A DNA stretch of 21,048 nucleotides from CAYSWK01 sp964434735. Lineage in GTDB: Archaea; Micrarchaeota; Micrarchaeia; Anstonellales; Bilamarchaeaceae. Positions 1 through 7,500 of the stretch are shown piece by piece (within the stretch, counting starts at the first letter, position 1; each line of letters starts with the position of its first letter). Both the position numbers and the translations under genes were made by a program. The notes under the pieces are model-generated. The model was not told where the DNA came from and made no database searches. It worked only from the letters and a program-made list of their open reading frames with translations. The stretch covers positions 1 to 21,048 of the forward strand of contig CAYSWK010000017.1 in the NCBI GenBank assembly GCA_964434735.1, written 5' to 3'.

Positions 1-34
1 ACTTGAGACTTAAAACTCGCAATAACCATCGGAT

Positions 35-42
35 AAAAAATA
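35..42 (-). terminator. T-run after tRNA-Val
   Basis: On the minus strand the tRNA 3' end is followed by ATATTTTTT. A short U-run of this kind is the usual archaeal termination signal. No hairpin other than the tRNA itself is needed. Confidence 0.5.
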
Positions 43-115
43 TGGGCCCACAGGGAATCGAACCCCGAGTCTGCTGTGTGTAAGACAGCCGTCTTAACCA
101 TTCGACTATAGGCCC
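43..115 (-). tRNA. tRNA-Val (anticodon UAC)
   Basis: Read on the minus strand this folds into a complete 73-nt cloverleaf. The acceptor arm is GGGCCTA with TGGGCCC (one G-U pair). The anticodon stem is GCTGT/ACAGC around the loop CTTACAC, so the anticodon is UAC, which reads the valine codon GUA. The variable loop has 5 nt and the T-arm is CGGGG-TTCGATT-CCCTG. The discriminator base is A. CCA is not encoded: the bases after the discriminator are TAT followed by a run of six T, a plausible archaeal terminator. No intron is seen. The T-rich stretch near 140-156 could hold its promoter or could end the upstream operon. Confidence 0.95.
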
Positions 116-155
116 AGATATGTACTAATTACTCTGCAAAAAACAAAATAAAAAC

Positions 156-290
156 ATGTGCCTCGGAAAGAACGAGAGTTCTTTACGAGTTAGTGACGAG
201 CTTTAACATTACGAGTCACTGGACCGAAATGCGAGTCGCCAAGACTGGGAACCGGCTGCGATCAGAGTGAATAGGAAAACTATCCACGGA
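156..290 (-). other. Structured gene-free region (3' UTR or small RNA)
   Basis: This stretch between the DUF655 stop and tRNA-Val has no credible ORF but several inverted repeats. On the minus strand GTGGATAG-TTTTC-CTATTCAC forms an 8-bp stem flanked by GATC/GATC beyond a small internal loop. Next comes AGTGAC/GTCACT, then AAAGAAC-TCTC-GTTCTTT (7 bp) at about 167-184. The last stem is followed by T-runs (about 134-156), as expected where a minus-strand transcript ends. CTCG occurs five times in 63 bases. It may be the 3' UTR of the eL21-rpo4-DUF655 operon or a separate small RNA. The plus strand is not excluded, because there the last hairpin has a GAGA (GNRA) tetraloop. I do not recognise RNase P RNA, SRP RNA or a C/D box RNA here. 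Confidence 0.35.
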
Positions 291-848
291 TCAGTGTTGC
301 GGGTACGCGCTTTGCGGAGGCTTGGTGAAGAGGTAATATTTCTCTTTGCCTTGAAGCTCGCTGTCAATACGGTGCACAAATACTATTGCAGGGTCTGACA
401 GGCTTGGGACGCGTGTTTTGATATCCTCAAAGTTTGTGAATGGTTGCTTTTCACGTTCTGTAAGGATTGCACCTAGGTTCTTTTTCCCTATTCCGGGAAG
501 AAGTTCAAGCTGGTGTGAGCGTATGGTAAGCGGTCCGCACTTGTTGATGAAATCAACAAAGCGTTGTTCCCGTTCATGGACTATTTTTTTAATGACTTGA
601 GGAAGGAATCCGCGGGCGGATACGGTTATTTGGTCGTACGTAACTCTTCCCTTTATCCTATCTATTTCGGCACGGCCTTCCTTGCCGACAAATAGGCGTT
701 GCCCGATAGCAAGTTTTGCTTCAGGTTTTGCCGTTGCTTCAAGAAGGGTGAAGAATTGTTCTCCAATGAGTTGCACTATCGGCTCCTTTTTCAGTTGGTG
801 CGAATGACCTAAAGGCAGATATTCAATAACCCAGGCATATTCTTCCAT
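291..848 (-). CDS. DUF655 family protein
   Basis: This is an archaeal conserved protein of unknown exact role, presumed to bind nucleic acid. The 185 residues match the family pattern from memory: an N-terminal EEYAWVIEYLPLGH segment, then KEPIVQLIGEQFFTLLE, a small beta region with IGQRLFVGKEGR, and a C-terminal helix-hairpin-helix stretch HQLELLPGIGKKN followed by PFTNFEDI. The length is normal. A clear Shine-Dalgarno (GAGGAG, 857-862) sits 8 nt before the ATG. It is the third gene of the minus-strand operon after rpo4, 18 nt downstream. In many archaea this order continues into ksgA; here a structured gap and a tRNA follow instead. Confidence 0.88.
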   Translation of the reverse strand: MEEYAWVIEYLPLGHSHQLKKEPIVQLIGEQFFTLLEATAKPEAKLAIGQRLFVGKEGRAEIDRIKGRVTYDQITVSARGFLPQVIKKIVHEREQRFVDFINKCGPLTIRSHQLELLPGIGKKNLGAILTEREKQPFTNFEDIKTRVPSLSDPAIVFVHRIDSELQGKEKYYLFTKPPQSAYPQH

Positions 849-866
849 GCAAATATCTCCTCGCTA

Positions 867-1184
867 TTATTTAAAAAGCTTCAAGAGTTCTGAAATTGTT
901 TCTTCAGAGACATCGAGCCTGTCCTTTGCTAGAACGAGTTTTATGGTATCCACTTTTGTTGGCGAGATTTCTACCAGTTTTACTGCCGTTTCCAGAGGTA
1001 CTTTTGCAACGTCAATTACTTTTTTAGTAAGTGCCTTGTCTTCTTTTGCGCTTTTTTTTGCAAAGAGGGTTGCATGAGTAAGGGCTTGGTCTTGCTCGTA
1101 TGCGAGTTCCCCTTCTTCTTTGCGCTTTTCAAGGTATTCCTTTACTTCTGAAATGTGCAATGGTTTTGATTCAACAATCTTCAT
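867..1184 (-). CDS. rpo4: RNA polymerase subunit Rpo4 (Rpb4/RpoF)
   Basis: This is the small stalk subunit of archaeal RNA polymerase, the partner of Rpo7 (RpoE) in the Rpo4/7 stalk that helps open-complex formation and binds emerging RNA. The 105-residue protein is typical in length. Its N-terminal strand (MKIVESKPLHISEVKEYL) is followed by a charged helix and the helical HRDC-like half, with LTKKVIDVAKVPLETAVKLVEISPTK and a C-terminal EETISELLKLFK. Its ATG overlaps the eL21 stop as ATGA (1181-1184), indicating translational coupling, and a G-rich SD (GGGGGAA) lies just upstream. The eL21-Rpo4-DUF655 order is a known archaeal cluster. Confidence 0.93.
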   Translation of the reverse strand: MKIVESKPLHISEVKEYLEKRKEEGELAYEQDQALTHATLFAKKSAKEDKALTKKVIDVAKVPLETAVKLVEISPTKVDTIKLVLAKDRLDVSEETISELLKLFK

Positions 1185-1468
1185 TGGGTTTTCCCCCGGT
1201 ATGCCATAAGGTGAATCGGGCGGCTGATAAGATTCTTGTATGAATTTCCATCCCGTATTTTGACAACATATGAGGAGCCCCGTTCTTCAACGACAGTTCC
1301 TGTTTTGTTGTTGTATCTTGGGTTTGGAAGTCCTTTGTAAAAAGGCTTCGTAACGATGGTGACTTTGTCCCCTACTTTGAAGGTCTTTACCATTTCTGCT
1401 ACGGTGAATCTTTTCTTCTTAGTAAGTCTCCTTGTTTTACGATGTAACGTTCCACGTGACTGTTTCAT
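1181..1468 (-). CDS. rpl21e: Large-subunit ribosomal protein eL21
   Basis: This is a protein of the archaeal/eukaryotic large ribosomal subunit. The 95 residues show the family pattern: a basic N-terminus (MKQSRGTLHRKTRRLTKKKR), then FKVGDKVTI, the G-x-PNPRYNNKTGTV segment with RGSSYVVKIRDG, and a final ISRPIHLM. Length is normal. The SD GAGGTG (1476-1481) lies 7 nt before the ATG. It is the first gene of the operon with rpo4 and DUF655 and is transcribed divergently from tbp, with the promoter elements of both in the 100 bases between. Confidence 0.95.
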   Translation of the reverse strand: MKQSRGTLHRKTRRLTKKKRFTVAEMVKTFKVGDKVTIVTKPFYKGLPNPRYNNKTGTVVEERGSSYVVKIRDGNSYKNLISRPIHLMAYRGKTQ

Positions 1469-1509
1469 GAATTAACACCTCGAATCGTGCAGTTGTTTCT
1501 TGAAGGGGA

Positions 1510-1546
1510 GGGTTTATAAATAATAGTGTATCGAATATATAAATAG
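1510..1546. promoter_or_regulatory. Divergent promoter of eL21 operon and tbp
   Basis: Two strong TATA-like boxes lie in the gap. TTTATAAATA (about 1513-1522) is nearly palindromic. Read on plus it predicts a start near 1543 and a short tbp leader that includes the SD; read on minus it predicts a start near 1490 and a 20-odd nt eL21 leader. A second box, ATATATAAATAG (1535-1546), would place a plus start almost at the tbp start codon. A purine-rich run (GAAGGGGAGGG) directly before the first box may serve as BRE for the plus direction. Confidence 0.6.
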
Positions 1547-1568
1547 TTTAAATAGGAAGGTGTGTTTG

Positions 1569-2123
1569 TTGGCTCCAAAAATAGATTATGTAATTACCAA
1601 TATGGTTGCTTCGGCAAACCTAGGTCTTGAGCTTGATCTTTTCATGCTTGCGACCAAAATTCGCGAGATAGAGTACGAGCCCGAACAATTTCCTGGCGCT
1701 ATCCTTAAGTATAAGGATCCTAAGGCAACACTTCTTTTGTTCAAGAACGGCAAGGTTGTTTGCGTAGGGTGTAAGAAATACTCTATGATTGAAAAGGCAG
1801 TTGAAAAGGTGCGAAAGCAGCTTATTCCTTATGCACAGCGGATCATTACTAAGAAGAAACCAGTTATCGATATTACTAATATTGTTGCATCCGCAGCACT
1901 TCATATCAATCTTGATTTGTACCGCATTGCATACAAATTAAGGGATGTTGAATACGAGCCCGAGCAATTCCCCGGCGCAATCGTAAAATTCAAAGACCCT
2001 AAGGTTTCGCTCCTTCTTTTCAAGAATGGAAAAGTTATTTGTGCAGGTGCAAAGGACGAAAAGGCAATTAAGCGCGCACTTGAGAAGGCACAAGCGATTT
2101 TAAAGCCATACGCAGAGAAATAA
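1569..2123 (+). CDS. tbp: TATA-binding protein (TBP)
   Basis: This is the general archaeal transcription factor that binds TATA boxes and recruits TFB and RNA polymerase. The protein is the usual saddle of two direct repeats of about 90 residues. Repeat 1 runs from VITNMVASANLGLELDL and repeat 2 from DITNIVASAALHINLDL; each then has YEPEQFPGAI, KxKDPK and LLLFKNGKV. The repeats are highly alike, as is usual in archaea. No acidic C-terminal tail is present. The preferred start is TTG at 1569 (giving MAPKIDYV), 7 nt after the SD GGAAGGTG. TTG at 1566 and GTG at 1560 are in frame, but the GTG overlaps the SD. A small lipoprotein gene begins 4 nt after the stop. Confidence 0.97.
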   Translation: MAPKIDYVITNMVASANLGLELDLFMLATKIREIEYEPEQFPGAILKYKDPKATLLLFKNGKVVCVGCKKYSMIEKAVEKVRKQLIPYAQRIITKKKPVIDITNIVASAALHINLDLYRIAYKLRDVEYEPEQFPGAIVKFKDPKVSLLLFKNGKVICAGAKDEKAIKRALEKAQAILKPYAEK

Positions 2124-2127
2124 TCTC

Positions 2128-2688
2128 ATGCGTCACATTGTTTTTTTGATCAGTTCTCTTTTTGCCCTTTTTCTTATGCTTGGGTGTACGAGCGCACCAT
2201 CATTTGGTTTAAAGAAAGATGTTGATTGTGATGCCTTGGGATCTAAAGCACGGCTGACCTGTTTGCATGAGGCAGCCGTTTCTGCAGCGTACGGGTATGA
2301 CAATAAGAATATGGATGATTCAGTATCTTTTTGTAACTCTATCAGGGACATCCCGTTGCCGGATGCAGAATCCATAAAAACCACTCAGGCAAACCAGTGT
2401 TTGTACGATATTGCAATAATCGCGGCCCGTAATGGGTATGATAATGTAGAATATGCACCGGGCCATGTTGCTGCCAATCCACGTGCAATTTGCAATTCAC
2501 TTCCAGAAAGCGATGCGCTTTCTATTTTGAAAAGTGAGGACGTGACCCGCAATTCCTGTATTTCTCAAGTTGAACATCTCCAACAAAAGGGTCCCATTGC
2601 GTATCAAAGACAAAGCGGAAATTTGTGCGCATCAGCGTTTGTTTTATTTCCCCTTATTGGCCTGGGGCTTTACTTGAGTCATCGTTAG
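2128..2688 (+). CDS. Small Cys-rich lipoprotein with C-terminal membrane segment
   Basis: The function is not recognised. The N-terminus is a lipoprotein signal: MRHIVFLISSLFALFLMLGC with a lipobox (LMLGC), so the mature protein would start at Cys20 and be membrane-anchored on the outside. The body holds an imperfect duplication. Each half has Cys, an Ala-rich helix ending in YGYDN or NGYDN, a loop of about 15 residues, and then FCNSIRD or ICNSLPE. Paired cysteines could form disulfides. The C-terminal 20 residues (CASAFVLFPLIGLGLYLSHR) look like a transmembrane helix. The gene starts 4 nt after tbp, so it is probably co-transcribed, though no functional link is evident. Its stop interlocks with that of the next minus-strand gene at 2685-2688. 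Confidence 0.7.
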   Translation: MRHIVFLISSLFALFLMLGCTSAPSFGLKKDVDCDALGSKARLTCLHEAAVSAAYGYDNKNMDDSVSFCNSIRDIPLPDAESIKTTQANQCLYDIAIIAARNGYDNVEYAPGHVAANPRAICNSLPESDALSILKSEDVTRNSCISQVEHLQQKGPIAYQRQSGNLCASAFVLFPLIGLGLYLSHR

Positions 2689-2996
2689 TGAATAGTTTCA
2701 AATCCGACGCGTGCCCGTGCAGTTGTACTATCTTGAAGCCGTGAGCCTTCGCTCCATACAAATTCCTGTAAGTCAGGTAGCAGCTGTTTTGGAGTGTTTC
2801 CATTTACTATTTCCCTTTCGATAAGTAAGGATAATTCCCTTCGCGTTTCTTCACAACATTCCATCGAGAAATAAAGCGTAAGTGCATCTGATAACTCTTT
2901 ATGTGTAAGCGGGTTTGGAAATGCAGTTAAATGCCATTGTGTAAATGCGGGAGGCAATTGGATTTTATTTGGCGTAGTTATAAGACGGTTTCTCAT
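2685..2996 (-). CDS. Hypothetical protein
   Basis: Not recognised. It is a small soluble protein of about 103 residues with a Pro/Thr-rich N-terminus (NRLITTPNKIQLPPAFTQWH), a helical middle (HKELSDALTLYFSMECCEETRRELSLLIEREI) and no membrane segment. A vicinal CC pair occurs in the helix. The start is ATG 2996; a TTG at 2999 is also in frame. No SD is visible, but GTTTTTAA (3022-3029) on the plus strand is a TATA box in the minus direction, centred about 27 nt before the start, which fits a near-leaderless mRNA. It is divergent from ychF and convergent with the lipoprotein gene. Confidence 0.6.
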   Translation of the reverse strand: MRNRLITTPNKIQLPPAFTQWHLTAFPNPLTHKELSDALTLYFSMECCEETRRELSLLIEREIVNGNTPKQLLPDLQEFVWSEGSRLQDSTTARARVGFETIH

Positions 2997-3067
2997 CAAG
3001 TGATATTTTATATTATTACATGTTTTTAATACTGCCTGAAGGTTTTGCGTTTTTAACCCCTCGTATT

Positions 3068-3080
3068 CAATATAAATTAC
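3068..3080 (+). promoter_or_regulatory. TATA box of the ychF unit
   Basis: CAATATAAATTAC is centred about 35 nt before the ychF ATG (3109) and predicts a transcript start near 3100 with a leader of about 9 nt. It probably drives ychF, the 70-residue gene and the giant gene, since only short gaps separate them. Confidence 0.45.
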
Positions 3081-3108
3081 ATATTTTTGTCAGTTTTGGG
3101 ATGATTAC

Positions 3109-4296
3109 ATGCTTATAGGTCTTGTTGGAAAACCCAGTGTGGGAAAAAGTACGTTCTTTGAAGCGGCTACGTCAATTCCGGTGGCCCGTGCACCTTATCC
3201 GTTCACTACGATTGAACCCAATAAAGGAATCGGGTATGTTGAAGTGGAATGTGTTGATAAGGAATTCAAAACAACGTGCAATCCCCGCATGGGTTTTTGC
3301 ATCAATCATCGAAGATTTCACCCTGTTGATCTTTTGGACGTTGCCGGATTGGTCCCGGGTGCGCATGAAGGAAAAGGGCTCGGAAATAAATTTTTAGATG
3401 ATTTGCGTCAGGCAGATATACTTATTCATATTGTAGATACCTCCGGTTCGACAAACGAAAACGGCGAAAACGTCGCCGAAGGAAGTTACGACCCGGTCAA
3501 GGATATTAGTTTTCTTGAGGATGAGCTTACGTTTTGGATCAAGGGGATTCTTGATAAGAATTGGGACAAAATGATCCGAGAGGCAAAGCTCAAGAAAAAA
3601 ACCGAGGATCTTTTGACTAACCAGTTTTCAGGCCTTGGAATCAAAATAGACGCAATACGAAAAACACTCAAAACACTTTCGCTTGAGGAAAAGCCCCTTG
3701 AACAATGGAGCGATGAGGAAAAAATGCTTCTTTCAAAAACCATGAGGGAGCTTGGAAAACCTATTATTATTGCGGCAAACAAGATGGACCGTTCGGTAAG
3801 CCAAAAGAATTATGAACGGTTGAAAGCCGCATTCCCACAGTACCTTATCGTTCCTTGCTCTGCTGAAACGGAAATTGCGTTGAAAAAAGCGGCAAAGGCA
3901 GGGTTCATCGATTATATTCCAGGGGATGCGCACTTTACTATCAAAAAAGAGCTTTCGCTCGAACAGAAAAAGGCGCTTGAAACGCTTGCAGATGTGCTTA
4001 AGCGTTACAACGGTTCCGGCATACAGAAATTGCTTAATGCTGCCGTGTTTGACTTTTTGCATTACTTCGCCGTATTCCCTGGTGGTGTGGGCAAGCTTGA
4101 GGATAAAGATGGGAACCGCTTGCCTGATATGTTTCTGCTTCCGCCCGGTTCAACAGCCATTGATTTTGCAGGTGCAATACATTCTGACTTTGCAAAGAAA
4201 TTTATCAAGGCAATCGATGTAAAAACACGCATGACTCACGGTGCCGACCATCCATTGAAACATCGAGACGTTATTGAGTTTGCATTCGGAAAATAA
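3109..4296 (+). CDS. ychF: YchF/Obg-family GTPase with C-terminal TGS domain
   Basis: This is a P-loop GTPase of the archaeal YchF-like group of the Obg family, which associates with ribosomes or translation factors. The G1 motif is GKPSVGKST (residues 7-15), a switch-like segment is PYPFTTIEPN (29-38), G3 is DVAG (77-80) followed by LVPGAHEGKGLGN, G4 is NKMD (224-227) and G5 is CSAE. An insert of mainly charged helices (about 130-215) splits the G domain. The last 85 residues, with FPGGVGKLEDKDG, LPPGSTAIDFAGAIH and a final HPLKHRDVIEFAFGK, are a TGS domain. Intact NKMD argues for GTP, unlike bacterial YchF, which has a changed G4 and uses ATP. The length of 395 is normal. Confidence 0.93.
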   Translation: MLIGLVGKPSVGKSTFFEAATSIPVARAPYPFTTIEPNKGIGYVEVECVDKEFKTTCNPRMGFCINHRRFHPVDLLDVAGLVPGAHEGKGLGNKFLDDLRQADILIHIVDTSGSTNENGENVAEGSYDPVKDISFLEDELTFWIKGILDKNWDKMIREAKLKKKTEDLLTNQFSGLGIKIDAIRKTLKTLSLEEKPLEQWSDEEKMLLSKTMRELGKPIIIAANKMDRSVSQKNYERLKAAFPQYLIVPCSAETEIALKKAAKAGFIDYIPGDAHFTIKKELSLEQKKALETLADVLKRYNGSGIQKLLNAAVFDFLHYFAVFPGGVGKLEDKDGNRLPDMFLLPPGSTAIDFAGAIHSDFAKKFIKAIDVKTRMTHGADHPLKHRDVIEFAFGK

Positions 4297-4315
4297 TTAA
4301 GAGAGAGGGGAAAAA

Positions 4316-4528
4316 ATGAATACAAAACAGGTACATTACGCACAGCGTGCACGGCCGCTTCGCGTTGCAAGACTATATGCTAAACAATTTGTTCGTGCTA
4401 TCGGACGCCTTTTTGAACCTGATCGGTTTGCCGACAGTCTTATGGGGATTCCGCGGGAACGCCCAAGCCTTGAATCGCCTCCTGCAATCAAGGAAGTTGT
4501 CTTCCGAGAGTCAGGGACTCGAGTTTAA
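4316..4528 (+). CDS. Small basic protein upstream of the giant exported protein
   Basis: Not recognised. The ORF of 70 residues has a strong purine-rich SD (GAGAGAGGGG) 5 nt before its ATG and begins 19 nt after the ychF stop, so it is very likely translated. The N-terminal half is strongly basic (QRARPLRVARLYAKQFVRAIGR) and could form an amphipathic helix. The C-terminal half is Pro/Glu-rich. It has no cysteine and no membrane segment. The giant gene starts 40 nt downstream with its own SD. It may be an accessory of that protein, which is only context-based inference. Confidence 0.6.
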   Translation: MNTKQVHYAQRARPLRVARLYAKQFVRAIGRLFEPDRFADSLMGIPRERPSLESPPAIKEVVFRESGTRV

Positions 4529-4568
4529 ATACTTACTTACACATAAATTACCATATGGAGAGGGTTGA

Positions 4569-7500
4569 ATGGCACAAGTACTTACTCGCGCACGTAAATG
4601 GATTATTTCGTCAGTTATTGCTTCCCATATTTTTGGGCTGCCACACGTCGATTTTAAAAATCCAAACGGAGTTGAGATAACTATGGTCACCCCCGCATTA
4701 GCGCAAACGCCTATACAAAATCCGATTCAAGAATTCAAATCAATACTTTATTCTCCCAAGCCTGATATTACTCGTGCGAAGGCCATTCTTAACACGAGCA
4801 CGTATTCTCAAAAAGCGTATGCGGAAATTCTTAATGCCGCAAGGGATATCGCCGCGCGTGTTCATGCGAACCAATCGCTTGAAAAATCTCCCGATAAACT
4901 TGTTGAAACTGCCAAATCTATTGTGCAAGGCACTTCTTTTGAAGGCACCTTTGTCAAGGACGCGTATCCAGTACTTTTGGCTGCCGTAAAGGATGTCGTC
5001 CAAACTGTCCTTGAAAAGAAACCCGTTTCAGTTGATCCGCTTTCGGTTGTGCGCAGTGCGAGACTTTTGACCGAAGGCGCTACGAATGTTGAGGGTACGG
5101 ATTATGATGTAAAATTCAAGGAACAGGACATTCCTGAGTTAATTAGTGGGAATGCCGCCCTTGTCGCCCATGTTGAAGGGTATAGTGCGTCTCTTAACGG
5201 ACGCCCACCCCAAGTCTTGGATTTCTTCGTTTATGTTTTTGAAAAGGAAAAACCTACGGTAGTTGTTCCGGCACGTGTTTCCACAAACGTTTCAGATACC
5301 CTTGACGTTTTCAAGGTATTCCTTTTGACAAATGATTCCGGAGTTATTGATGATTTCAAGCGTGCGTATTCTTCGCTTAATGCCGATGAGAAAAAGGCGT
5401 TTGAAGCGCAGTTCAAATCAAGATTTGCAGGCATTTACAAAGGATATACGGAACCTAATAAAGGGACAACGCGTGCGTTCAATGTCCTTGATTGTGTTGA
5501 GCGCATCGGCAAACTTCATCTTACGCGTGCACAAGGAATGCCTGATGAACGATCGTTTGTCAGGTATGGCGAGCAGTTTGTACGTTCGGTGCCACCTGTT
5601 TCCGAGCAGGCAAACCTGGGCACGTCAAGTTCCGATATTTCAAAACGCCTTGAATTGGGAAAGAAATTTGTTGCAGGAATCGAAAAACTCCTCGCAGAAA
5701 AAGAAATTGGCGACGATCCGCTTACGTTGCTTCAGGATACGCGCACCCGCCTTGTCGCATTCAAGCAGGGGATCGGCCCTTTTTTAGGTACTGCAGATTC
5801 ACAGGCACTTGATAAGATTATAGAAGAAATGAAAACGAGTGCACAGGCACTTGTTGATTCGCGCCAGTTGGGGGCATCAGTTGATGAGCAGGCGTTTCTT
5901 TTAGAACTTAAAAATAATCTGAATTCCTGGAAAGGTGCATTGGCAGGTATTGCAAAAAATACGCGGGAATCCCTTTTCTCTTTAGGCAAAACTGCGGACA
6001 CTCTTGCGCATGAATTTGATGCTGTTAATATTCGCCCTACCACATTTGATTTAACTCGCAATTCTCCTTTGGGGGCATTTGAAGGTGCACTTGCTGCAAA
6101 TCCCCTTTTTGCTCGGGCAATGCTTGCACAAGACGCACAGACGCTTATGGGTGAAATTGAAGCCTACACTTCAAACCTTGCAGCAATAAGTGATGATGCA
6201 GAACGTATTGCATTGGCTGCACGGATGACTAGCATTGTTAATTCATGGAAATCCCGTGTCAAATCCATTGGAGATAGGTATGCAGATCTTTATGGTGATG
6301 CAGACGGTTCCAAAAGGCAAGCACTTACGGAGGCAGTGCGTGTTGCAAACCCACAGGACGTTTCTCAGCTATTTTCCAGTCTTGAATCGCTTGAGCTTTC
6401 ACAAAAATATGTCGCGTTTGAACAGGAACAAACTGCAAAGGCAGGCAGTGCAAGAACATATCTTGGCGCACATCGTGACTTGCAAGGATTACTCAAGCGT
6501 ATTTCAGGCGTAGCTGTTTTAGATCAGCCGCGTGCCATCCGTGACAATATGGATGACCTTAATGAGAGTATTGAAAAAGTTAAAACTTCCCTTGCCGCAA
6601 TCGGAATCAATGATCCCAGCCTTAACCAAAGAAGCGGTGAAGCACTTTTCAATTACGCAGTGCGTCTTGAAAAACTTCTTAATGAACAGGCATATGATGT
6701 AGCCGCAAATCTTTACATTGATAATGCAAACGTTCTTCCCGTTATAGGGGAGTACGTGGCAGTGAGGACTGAAATTCAGGCTCGTGCTTTTGACCGTTTG
6801 TTTGCAAGTGAGCAACATCGGGTTCAAAACACGCCCGAATCGCAGGAAGCGCTTCGTGTTGCAACCCAAGCGTATGAAAATTCAAATCCCCAATGGATTG
6901 CAAAAATGCAAACCGTTCTTGGAAAATTCCGTGAATTTACTTCGGGCACTTCCCGAGTTGGGATGATAAGGGCCTTCGAGGGCACTTCATCCGTTCTTGA
7001 CGGTGATTCACAGCTTGGCACTTACATTCTTCTTACTCAAACGATTGTACGCGCAAAATCTGATTTAGCACGGCTTTCTGCAAAACAAACAGCATATGAA
7101 AGAAAAGAAACAAACGTTCCCCTTACTTCAGATGAAGTAAAAGCAGTCGTTGATAACATTCCAAATCCAGACGTTTTAAGGTATTATCTTGCCGAAGGGA
7201 TGAAGGCAACTGAGCGTATTGTCGGATATTATGATGGCACAAGGCCGGGAGCACCATACGTACTCAATCATGCATGGATTGAAAATATGCGTAAATTCGT
7301 TGACCGTGCCAAGACAACGGTTGAAGCAGGGGTATTTTCAGGCAACGTTGAGCAAGAGATCGGCCCCATTGTATTTAGGGCATACCTTGCAAAACACGGG
7401 CTTGGCGATTTGGATACGTTGCTTGATACAATCACTAAAGTTGAACGTGCCTTAAATAATGTTGAAGCCCGTTTGGCAACGCTGTACGTTGTGCAAAATA

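Noticed and set aside
156..290. RNase P RNA or SRP RNA
   Set aside because: The conserved P4 and SRP S-domain motifs are absent and the region is far too short.
1560..1568. GTG at 1560 as start of tbp
   Set aside because: It lies inside the Shine-Dalgarno sequence GGAAGGTG; TTG 1569 is better spaced and gives the usual MAPK-type N-terminus.
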